Under the pieces are notes generated by a model. The model had not been told where the DNA came from. It was given only the letters and a program-made list of their open reading frames with translations, and made no database searches. Positions 1-4,720 of a stretch of 5,123 nt of DNA are shown piece by piece (positions within the stretch are counted from its first letter, which is position 1; the number at the start of each line of letters is the position of its first letter). Source of the stretch: Candidatus Rokuibacteriota bacterium (GTDB taxonomy: Bacteria; Methylomirabilota; Methylomirabilia; Rokubacteriales; CSP1-6); assembly GCA_003220195.1 (NCBI GenBank), contig QHRT01000222.1, forward strand, positions 536 to 5,658, given 5' to 3'. The translations under genes and the position numbers were made by a program.

Positions 1-172
1 CCCATCCCACCGAATATAACACGCGGGGCGGCATCAGGGATTCGCAGTCCTTGACTCTTTGAAGATTATTCCGCGCACCAGGTTCGCCGCTCACGGGGTG
101 AGTGGCGATAGTGGACAGGCCGATTGACGGGCAATCAGCTACTTTGTCGGGCCGAACTACCGAGCTGGACCC
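1..172. other. Intergenic stretch without a recognisable gene
   Basis: I see no convincing coding region on either strand here. The first 70 bases are less GC-rich than the rest of the window, with short A/T patches near 12-20 and 57-70, which is typical of a real intergenic region. A TTGACT hexamer sits at 51-56, but no acceptable -10 hexamer follows at 16-18 bp, so I do not call a promoter. There is no strong hairpin followed by a T-run on the minus strand after the ATPase remnant stop at 173, so no terminator is called. Confidence 0.5.
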
Positions 173-420
173 TCAGCGGGTCCGCGTTCCTGATCGCTGC
201 CGCAACAGACGCGACGAGTTGCCGAGGATACCGACGTCCGGCAACGACTGCGCCGCCGCCGCGAAGACAAGCGGCAAGAAGCCGAGAGCGGCGAGCGCCA
301 GGCCGACGAGGTTGTACACCGCGGTGAAGACGATGGTGATTTGATGATCGTCACGACGATGGTCTCTTCGATGAGCGCGCGTCGGGGCGTATGGACCGCG
401 CGCTCGATCAGGGCAGAGCG
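173..420 (-). pseudogene. C-terminal remnant of a heavy-metal P-type (P1B) ATPase
   Basis: Reading the minus strand from 343 down to the TGA at 175-173 gives about 56 residues that look like the last membrane helices and tail of a heavy-metal-translocating P-type ATPase: ITIVFTAVYNLVGLALAAL, then GFLPLVFAAAAQSLPDVG, then ILGNSSRLLRQ and a short basic end. Family members end in just this way: a hydrophobic pair of helices, an Asn in the first (YN), a small-residue loop, then N-S/A-x-R-L. There is no Met, Val or Leu start that would make this a sensible small protein. In the neighbouring minus frame, 420-343 reads as a plausible preceding piece (RRALIEETIVVTI), so homology probably continues upstream through a one-base frameshift near 341-346. 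Everything further upstream is occupied by the opposite-strand regulator gene, so the catalytic domains (DKTG, GDGxNDA) are missing. The 173-343 part is solid; the 343-420 extension is less certain. It could also be the edge of a rearrangement. Confidence 0.62.
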
Positions 421-471
421 GTGTCCCGGAACGTTGCCTTCCCGTCCGTTCTCGGCGACGCTCGGAGCCCT

Positions 472-1254
472 ATGACCGTTCGGCGTTCCCCGGGCCCCCG
501 GCTCGGCCGTCCCATCGCGCGCCGGACAGCGACGGCCCGGCCGTCCGACGTCGTGGTGCTCGGTCGCGTGGCGTACTTCCGCGCCCTGACGCCCTCCGCG
601 CTCGGCGCACTCGCGCGGCGCTGTCGTGCGCGGACGCTGGCGGCGGGTCAGACGCTGTTCGAAGAGGGCGCGGCCTGCACCGGACTCTTCATCGTCGCGG
701 AGGGTCGGGTCGAGGTGCGGCAGGTCTCGGCGAGCGGACGGGAGCAGGTGTTCCATACTGAAGAGCAGGGCGCGACGCTCGGCGAAGGACCGCTGTTCGA
801 CGGCGGCGGATACATCGCCAGCGCGGTCGCGGCCGAGGCGACGAGGGTGCTGTTTCTGCCGAAAGCGGACCTCGTCGCGCTCTGTCGCCGGCATCCGGAC
901 GTCGCGCTCGCGATCATGGAGACGCTCGCTCGTCGCGTGCGCCGATTCGCGGGCATCGTCAGCGATCTGGTCTTCCGGCCGATCACCGAGCGACTCGCGG
1001 CGTATCTCGACTCTGCGGCGACCCATCGATCGAGCAGCACGGACGCGGAGGTGACGCTCTCGCTCACGCACGGCCAGCTCGCGGCGCGCCTCGGGACGGT
1101 GCGGGAGCTGATCGCGCGCGCGTTCGCGCAGCTCGAGCGGACGTCGATCATCAGCCGCGACGGCAAGCGCGTCGTCATCCGCGACCCGGTCCGGCTTCGC
1201 GCCCTTGCCGGCCGCGCAGGTCTCGACGGACGGCTCGCCAGCGGTGTGACATAA
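472..1254 (+). CDS. CRP/FNR-family transcriptional regulator
   Basis: A DNA-binding regulator of 260 residues with the two-domain CRP/FNR layout. An N-terminal cyclic-nucleotide-binding-type beta-roll spans about residues 33-150 (RALTPSALGALA, then QTLFEEG, GLFIVAEGRVEV, GEGPLFDGG). It is followed by a dimerisation helix (about 150-175) and a winged helix-turn-helix at about 198-240 (LTHGQLAARLGTVRELIARA, then SIISRDGKRVVI as the wing). In the recognition helix Arg211, Glu212 and Arg216 line up with Arg180, Glu181 and Arg185 of E. coli CRP, the residues that read TGTGA half-sites. In the phosphate-binding cassette the Glu of GEGPLF is kept, but the Arg-Ser pair that holds cAMP is Ile-Ala, so cAMP is probably not the ligand. 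FNR-type N-terminal cluster cysteines are absent; the only cysteines are at 51, 69 and 138. An ATG at 391 would add 27 residues. I prefer 472 because GGAG precedes it and the longer form would run into the ATPase remnant; GTG at 421 remains possible. It likely controls the next gene. Confidence 0.85.
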   Translation: MTVRRSPGPRLGRPIARRTATARPSDVVVLGRVAYFRALTPSALGALARRCRARTLAAGQTLFEEGAACTGLFIVAEGRVEVRQVSASGREQVFHTEEQGATLGEGPLFDGGGYIASAVAAEATRVLFLPKADLVALCRRHPDVALAIMETLARRVRRFAGIVSDLVFRPITERLAAYLDSAATHRSSSTDAEVTLSLTHGQLAARLGTVRELIARAFAQLERTSIISRDGKRVVIRDPVRLRALAGRAGLDGRLASGVT

Positions 1255-1260
1255 GTCATA
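1245..1260 (+). promoter_or_regulatory. CRP-type operator
   Basis: TGTGA-CATAAG-TCATA matches the CRP consensus TGTGA-N6-TCACA at 9 of 10 conserved bases. The inner part (TGAC-ATAA-GTCA) is symmetric. It overlaps the stop codon of the upstream CRP/FNR-family gene, whose recognition helix carries the Arg/Glu/Arg set that reads TGTGA. Its centre (1252.5) lies about 41-42 bp before the predicted transcription start near 1294, the spacing of a class II activator site. The pairing of this regulator with this site is an inference. Confidence 0.55.
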
Positions 1261-1282
1261 GCGCGCGATCTCGTCGCCTCGC

Positions 1283-1288
1283 CATACT
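1283..1288 (+). promoter_or_regulatory. Probable -10 element for the His-rich protein gene
   Basis: CATACT resembles TATAAT (4 of 6 bases). There is no recognisable -35 hexamer 16-18 bp upstream; that place is occupied by the right edge of the CRP-type operator. This is what an activator-dependent promoter would look like. Expected transcription start is near 1294, giving a leader of about 80 bases. Confidence 0.4.
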
Positions 1289-1300
1289 GGCGGCGTCGGC

Positions 1301-1344
1301 TCGTGGAAACGATCGCGCGTACGACGGTCGGTCGTTTCCCACGA
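1301..1344 (+). promoter_or_regulatory. Long leader hairpin / inverted repeat
   Basis: The left arm TCGTGGAAACGA (1301-1312) pairs with TCGTTTCCCACGA (1332-1344). All 12 bases of the left arm pair, with a single bulged base in the right arm; 1313-1315 can extend the stem against 1329-1331 with one G-U pair. A loop of about 12-19 bases remains. It lies between the probable -10 and the ribosome binding site, so it would be transcribed. No T-run follows the right arm, so it is not a standard terminator. It may be a leader RNA structure or a second operator. Confidence 0.5.
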
Positions 1345-1364
1345 AGTCTCAGTCGAACGCTACC

Positions 1365-1369
1365 GGAGG
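1365..1369 (+). promoter_or_regulatory. Ribosome binding site deciding the start at 1375
   Basis: GGAGG sits 5 bases before the ATG at 1375. The reading frame is open back to an ATG at 1303, but that one has no Shine-Dalgarno, lies inside the leader inverted repeat and would bury the signal peptide 24 residues from the N-terminus. Start 1375 is therefore chosen. Confidence 0.85.
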
Positions 1370-1374
1370 TCACC

Positions 1375-2043
1375 ATGTCGAACCGGGCCGCGCTCATCTC
1401 CGTCATCCTCGCCGGCGCTGCGTTGGTCGCTCACGGCGTCTTCGCCCAGGGCCCTCCCACACCGCCCGCGTCGACGCAGCACGGCACGACGTCTCACGAC
1501 GCGACGCCGCACGGGACCAGGTCGCACGACGCCACGCATGACGCGATCCACCGCCAGCACCTGGCCGCGATGACGGCGCCGGGAGAGTCGGGTCAGGCGG
1601 CCTTCGCCGCGATTGCCGAGGTCGTCCGCCTGCTCGACGCCGATCCCCGGACCGACTGGAGCAAGGTCGACGTCGAGCGATTGCGCCAGCACCTGATCGA
1701 CATGAACGACGTGGTGCTCGGCTCCACGGTGAAGCAGGCGCCGGTTCCCGGAGGGCTCGCGATGGAGATCACCGGAGCCGGACGGACGGCGGAGGCCATT
1801 CGCGCCATGGTGATTCCGCACGCGGCCGAGCTCGATCGTCTCCCGGCGTATGCGGCGAAGGCGGAACCGCTGTCAGGCGGCGTGCGGCTGACCGTGACGG
1901 CGAAGAACGCGAACGATGCGACGGCCGTCGCGCGAATCCGCGGGCTCGGGTTCGCCGGGCTCCTCACCGAAGGCGCGCATCATGGGCCGCATCATCTCGC
2001 GATGGCCAGGGGCGAGAAGCCGGGTCATCATCACGGGCGCTGA
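1375..2043 (+). CDS. Exported histidine-rich protein, probable metal binding
   Basis: A 222-residue protein with a clear signal peptide: MSNR, a hydrophobic core at about 5-19, and a cleavage site after VFA (residue 24). The mature part starts with a Pro/His-rich linker (25-62) holding two tandem 10-residue units, HGTTSHDATP and HGTRSHDATH. A folded alpha/beta domain follows at about 73-198, with TDWSKVDVERLRQHLIDMND and VRLTVT and VARIRGLGF segments. It ends in a His-rich tail (HHGPHHLAMARG, then HHHGR). I count 16 histidines and no cysteine in the mature protein. The central domain resembles uncharacterised exported proteins that I recall from proteobacterial and soil genomes with the same HHxxHHLAMARG tail; I know no assigned function. 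Periplasmic binding of copper, nickel or zinc is a reasonable inference from the histidines and from the adjacent P1B-ATPase remnant. It sits 120 bp after the CRP/FNR-family gene, behind a CRP-type operator and a leader hairpin. Confidence 0.85.
   Translation: MSNRAALISVILAGAALVAHGVFAQGPPTPPASTQHGTTSHDATPHGTRSHDATHDAIHRQHLAAMTAPGESGQAAFAAIAEVVRLLDADPRTDWSKVDVERLRQHLIDMNDVVLGSTVKQAPVPGGLAMEITGAGRTAEAIRAMVIPHAAELDRLPAYAAKAEPLSGGVRLTVTAKNANDATAVARIRGLGFAGLLTEGAHHGPHHLAMARGEKPGHHHGR
1480..1539 (+). repeat. Tandem 30-bp coding repeat (two copies)
   Basis: Units at 1480-1509 and 1510-1539 encode HGTTSHDATP and HGTRSHDATH. Eight of ten residues are identical, while several synonymous third positions differ, so the duplication is old or kept by selection at the protein level. 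A degenerate partial third copy (DAIHRQH) follows. Confidence 0.75.
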
Positions 2044-2082
2044 ACGCGCGCAGTCGATCGGCGCGACGAGCGAGACCCTCGG
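2044..2082. other. Convergent intergenic gap
   Basis: Thirty-nine bases separate the stop of the His-rich protein gene from the stop of the minus-strand UbiD gene. The only symmetry is a weak CGCGC / GCGCG pair (2045-2049 and 2061-2065) with an 11-base loop and no T-run on either strand, so I do not call a terminator. Confidence 0.5.
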
Positions 2083-3426
2083 CTACCAGGACACCTGGTC
2101 GACGCCCGGCACCACCACGCGGTCGTAGCGCTCGCGCGACTCGCCGAGCGGCATCGTCGCGTCGAATCCGAGCTTCGAGGTGTGGCGATGGACGGGCGCC
2201 GACGGATCCAGCGGGGCGCCGACCATCGTGGGGAAAATCAGCGCATCCGTCTCCGGCTGCACGCGCGTGTAGAGCGCCCACAGCACCTGGTTGATGTCGC
2301 GCACGTTCACGTCCGGGTCGACCACGATGCAGTACTTCGCCTGCGGCGCCCCGGCGGTCGCGCCGAGCACGCTCAGGATCACGTTCCGCGCCTCGTGCGC
2401 GAGCCGTTTGCGGATCGACACGATCGCGAGGTAGTACGGCCCGATCGCATGCACGTCGACGACCTCGGGACACGCGTGCTGCGCGACGCGCTTGATCGAC
2501 TCGCAGATCGCCGGCCAGCCCTGCACGTGATTGTCGGTGGTCGGCATGCCGGTCAGCGCCGTCTGGTACATCGCATCCGAGCGCATGGTCACGGCGGTGA
2601 CCTCGAAGACGTGGCGGTTGCCGAGTAACCCGTACGTCCCGGCCACCTCGCCGAACGGCCCCTCCGGCTCGCGCGCCTTCGGCACGAACTCGCCCTCGAT
2701 GACGATCTCCGCGTCGGCGGGAACCTCGGCGTCGACGGTCTTGCACCGCACCAGCTCGATCGGACGGCCGGCGAGCGCGCCGGCCACGTCGAGCTTCGGC
2801 TGCGCGTGCGGGATCTTCGCCTGCGACGCGAGATCGACGTACGGCCCGGCGCCGAGCACCACCGCGACGCCGAAGCGCTGGTTTCGCTCTTCCGCCTTGA
2901 GCGCGGCCCGGCCGACGCGACGTTCCGTCGGCATGTTCACGCCGAAGAGGCGCGGCCCTTTGAGCTGCATCCGCTGGAGCCCGACGGCGAGGATCCCGGT
3001 CTCGGGATCGCGTCCGATCATCACGCCGGCGGTCACGTACCGGCCGGCGTCGAGCTCCGAGTGCACGCACACCGGAAAGACCCCGCAATCCGCTTGATCG
3101 CCGATCAGCACGACCTCCTGGCACCGGCCCTCGGCCGCGCGCTGTGGCGGAATAGGCGCGCGTACGGCCGCGCCGTAGCGCTCGACGACCTGCTCCATCG
3201 GACATCCAAACGCGACCGGAAGACGCGCCATCGTTCCGTAGAGTCCGGCCGCGAGGCGCCAGCCCGGATGGCCAGCGACGTTCTCGAAGAGAAACGCGGG
3301 GCCGTCCGTGTCCGAGGACTTGCGGACGTGCGCCGCGCTCTCGAACTTGGGGCTCACCTCTTTCGTGACGTGGACGAGCTGTCCGGCCTTCTCGAGCGCC
3401 TGCAGATAGTCACGGAAATCGGACAC
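2083..3426 (-). CDS. UbiD-family prenylated-FMN (de)carboxylase
   Basis: A 447-residue cytoplasmic enzyme of the UbiD family, which uses prenylated FMN (made by UbiX) for reversible decarboxylation of aromatic or unsaturated acids. Landmarks in order are DFRDYLQALEKAGQL (N-terminus), GPAFLFENV (42-50), GRYVTAGVMIGRDPETG (128-144), GLQRMQL (149-155), VPADAEIVIEG (235-245), EGPFGE (255-260), MYQTALTGMPTTDNH (286-300), IVVDPDVNVRDINQVLWA (367-384) and KLGFDATMP (418-426). Arg152, Glu255 and Glu260 match the Arg/Glu/Glu catalytic set. The Asn of the usual NxGIYR is Ala147, and the His and Glu that help hold metal and phosphate also seem replaced. Start is GTG at 3426, preceded by GGGAGGT; an in-frame ATG at 3525 would translate the palindromic repeats. 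It is somewhat shorter than E. coli UbiD (497). The substrate cannot be told. No ubiX lies in the window and the neighbours are not quinone genes, so ubiquinone synthesis is not implied. Confidence 0.9.
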   Translation of the reverse strand: MSDFRDYLQALEKAGQLVHVTKEVSPKFESAAHVRKSSDTDGPAFLFENVAGHPGWRLAAGLYGTMARLPVAFGCPMEQVVERYGAAVRAPIPPQRAAEGRCQEVVLIGDQADCGVFPVCVHSELDAGRYVTAGVMIGRDPETGILAVGLQRMQLKGPRLFGVNMPTERRVGRAALKAEERNQRFGVAVVLGAGPYVDLASQAKIPHAQPKLDVAGALAGRPIELVRCKTVDAEVPADAEIVIEGEFVPKAREPEGPFGEVAGTYGLLGNRHVFEVTAVTMRSDAMYQTALTGMPTTDNHVQGWPAICESIKRVAQHACPEVVDVHAIGPYYLAIVSIRKRLAHEARNVILSVLGATAGAPQAKYCIVVDPDVNVRDINQVLWALYTRVQPETDALIFPTMVGAPLDPSAPVHRHTSKLGFDATMPLGESRERYDRVVVPGVDQVSW

Positions 3427-3430
3427 GGCT

Positions 3431-3437
3431 ACCTCCC
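3431..3437 (-). promoter_or_regulatory. Ribosome binding site for the UbiD gene
   Basis: On the minus strand GGGAGGT stands 4 bases before the GTG at 3426. It decides the GTG start over the upstream in-frame ATG at 3525, which has no such site and would add 33 non-conserved residues. Confidence 0.8.
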
Positions 3438-3460
3438 GCGGCGTGCGCTGTGGCGCAGTC

Positions 3461-3469
3461 CTTATAGCA
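3461..3469 (-). promoter_or_regulatory. Probable extended -10 promoter of the UbiD gene
   Basis: The minus strand reads TGCTATAAG, an extended -10 (TG-n-TATAAT-like, 5 of 6 bases). No good -35 is seen at 17-18 bp, where the palindromic repeat array begins, but extended -10 promoters can do without one. Transcription would start near 3454, giving a leader of about 28 bases. The repeat array lies immediately upstream, in an operator-like position. Confidence 0.45.
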
Positions 3470-3481
3470 CGGCTATCATCG

Positions 3482-3530
3482 CCCGGGACCACTGGGTCCC
3501 GGGACCACTGGGCCCCGGGGACCACTGGTC
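3482..3530. repeat. Three tandem 16-17 bp palindromic repeats
   Basis: Three head-to-tail copies of CCCGGGACCACTGG plus two or three variable bases begin at 3482, 3498 and 3514. The core GGGACCACTGG occurs at 3485, 3501 and 3518 (periods 16 and 17). Each unit contains the near-palindrome CCACTGG and the palindrome CCCGGG. Copies 1 and 2 together form a perfect hairpin: CCCGGGACC (3482-3490), loop ACTG, GGTCCCGGG (3495-3503). The array lies between the divergent UbiD and DinB genes. It could be an operator with several protein sites, a structured leader for the DinB gene, or a member of a dispersed intergenic repeat family. Confidence 0.85.
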
Positions 3531-3543
3531 GCTGCGGGACGAT

Positions 3544-3551
3544 AAAGGAGG
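3544..3551 (+). promoter_or_regulatory. Strong ribosome binding site for the DinB gene
   Basis: AAAGGAGG lies 6 bases before the ATG at 3558. It is a nearly full match to the anti-Shine-Dalgarno sequence and fixes that start. Confidence 0.88.
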
Positions 3552-3557
3552 CGGGCG

Positions 3558-4076
3558 ATGACGAACGGATTCGAGCCGAAGCACGCGGCGGCGCTCCTGC
3601 GCAGCACGATCGCCATCCTGGCCGCGGAAGTGGGCGCGCTGCCCCGCGAGGTCCTGACCTGGCATCCCGCGCCGGGCGAGTGGTGCGTGAACGAAGTGCT
3701 CGGCCATCTGATCGAAGCCGACCGCCGCGGCTTCAGCGGGCGAATCTCCGGAATGCTGAACGTCCCCGACGTGCCCCTCGTCGGCTGGGATCAGGACGAG
3801 GTCGCTCGCGCCCGCCGCGATTGCGATCGCGAGACGACATCGTTGCTCGCCGAGCTCGAGACGCTGCGGCGCGATGGCGCCGCGCTCGCGGAGCGTCTGC
3901 AACCGGCGGACCTCGAGCGCGGAGGACAACATCCCAAGGTCGGGTTCCTGCGCGTGAGCGACATCCTGCAGGAGTGGGTGCACCACGATCGGAACCACGT
4001 GAAGCAGATCCTGGCCAACGTCCAGGCGTACGTCTGGCCGGCGATGCGGAACACGCAGAAATTCTCGGCGGGTTAG
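3558..4076 (+). CDS. DinB-family four-helix-bundle protein
   Basis: A 172-residue soluble protein with the layout of the DinB/YfiT-like superfamily, in which three histidines of a four-helix bundle hold a divalent metal. Visible landmarks are GEWCVNEVLGHLIEAD (40-55; typical W-x-x-x-E-x-x-x-H, first ligand His50), a helix rich in Arg and Glu (80-112), and WVHHDRNHVKQI (140-151), which gives the HxxxH pair His143 and His147. Length and motif spacing are normal for the family. Members include thiol-dependent transferases (bacillithiol and mycothiol types, maleylpyruvate isomerase) and many of unknown role induced by DNA damage or stress. Nothing here tells the substrate. It is divergent from the UbiD gene across the palindromic repeat array, so shared control is possible, and its stop codon overlaps the stop of the converging zinc-ribbon/PH gene. 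Confidence 0.85.
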   Translation: MTNGFEPKHAAALLRSTIAILAAEVGALPREVLTWHPAPGEWCVNEVLGHLIEADRRGFSGRISGMLNVPDVPLVGWDQDEVARARRDCDRETTSLLAELETLRRDGAALAERLQPADLERGGQHPKVGFLRVSDILQEWVHHDRNHVKQILANVQAYVWPAMRNTQKFSAG

Positions 4077-4681
4077 CCCCGCCCGCGCTCGGCGACAATC
4101 TGCGCTTGCACCTGCTCGCGGAGCTCGAGCGGCGCCGCGATCTGATCGAAGGCTTCGCGCGTGCCGCCCGTGCCGGTGATGACGACGGTGCCGTAGTCGA
4201 GCAGCCGACCGAGCACGGGCTGATCGACGACGATGCTCTCCACCTTGGCGACCAGGATCTCGATGGAACGCCGGCGGATCCAGCCGAGCTTGATCAGGAC
4301 GCGCGCGTCGGTGACCGCGAACTCGGACGAGACGTACTTGAGATATTCGACGAGCGCGATGATCAAGGCAAAGAGCAGGATCGCGGCGACCGCCACCAGC
4401 GTGGCCGTCACCGCCGGGGCGAGGACGAGCAACGCGATCGCCGCGGCCAGAGCGATCGCGGCGATCGCCAGCCCGGGAAGCAGCGAGATCCAGTGAAGCC
4501 GCGTGCGATAGTGCACGCGCTCGCCGCTGGTGAGCGTGCGGCTGACGTAATCGCGGCCCGCGGCGGGACTGGCCGACGTGGCGCCGCGGCGCTCGGTCGG
4601 CCGTGGCACACCGCAGTACGGACACGTAGCCGCCTCGGTCGACACGTCCTTGCCGCACTCCCGGCATCGTTCGAGCGCCAT
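4073..4681 (-). CDS. Zinc-ribbon and bacterial PH-domain membrane protein
   Basis: A 202-residue protein with three parts. An N-terminal zinc ribbon has Cys6, Cys9, Cys20 and Cys23 (RCRECGKDVS, then TCPYCG). A linker to about residue 60 follows, then two transmembrane helices (about 64-86 and 90-112). The C-terminal bPH2-type (YdbS/YdbT-like) domain spans 113-195: YVSSEFAVTDARVLIKLGWI, IEILVAKVESI, LLDYGTVVITGTGG. The PH part should face the cytoplasm. The function of such proteins is unknown; membrane-surface sensing or scaffolding is suggested for relatives. I start at the ATG at 4681 because MALxRCxxCG is the usual beginning of this ribbon. A GTG at 4714 is in frame but adds only an unconserved 11-residue piece; neither has a strong ribosome binding site. 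It lies 39 bp after the methyltransferase gene on the same strand and is probably co-transcribed with it. Its TAA shares bases 4074-4075 with the DinB gene's TAG. Confidence 0.87.
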   Translation of the reverse strand: MALERCRECGKDVSTEAATCPYCGVPRPTERRGATSASPAAGRDYVSRTLTSGERVHYRTRLHWISLLPGLAIAAIALAAAIALLVLAPAVTATLVAVAAILLFALIIALVEYLKYVSSEFAVTDARVLIKLGWIRRRSIEILVAKVESIVVDQPVLGRLLDYGTVVITGTGGTREAFDQIAAPLELREQVQAQIVAERGRG

Positions 4682-4720
4682 CGCCGCTTCACAGCATAGC
4701 GCCGGCAGCGGCACGTCAAA

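Noticed and set aside
51..80. Possible promoter with TTGACT as -35
   Set aside because: No -10-like hexamer lies 16-18 bp downstream, and the regulator start is about 400 bp away.
338..355. Possible FNR box around TTGATGATCGTC
   Set aside because: Only the left half-site (TTGAT) fits; the right half is GTCAC rather than ATCAA, and the bases are explained as part of the ATPase remnant.
157..1071. Long minus-strand open frame across the regulator gene
   Set aside because: Its translation is Arg-rich and low in structure, typical of the antisense of a GC-rich gene. Only its last part, overlapping the ATPase remnant, has protein-like character.
2045..2065. Possible terminator between the His-rich gene and the UbiD gene
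   Set aside because: The stem is only 5 bp with an 11-base loop and there is no T-run on either strand.
1964..3205. Long minus-strand open frame overlapping the UbiD gene
   Set aside because: The translation is a run of Arg, Gly and Ala from an alternate frame of the UbiD gene, which itself matches a known family along its full length.
3482..3530. CRISPR-like reading of the short tandem repeats
   Set aside because: The units abut directly with only 2-3 variable bases between them; there are no spacers and no cas genes nearby.
3443..4699. Long open frames on both strands over the DinB and zinc-ribbon/PH genes
   Set aside because: Both are highly basic, repetitive translations explained by GC-rich third positions. 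The family-matching frames at 3558-4076 (plus) and 4073-4681 (minus) account for the region.
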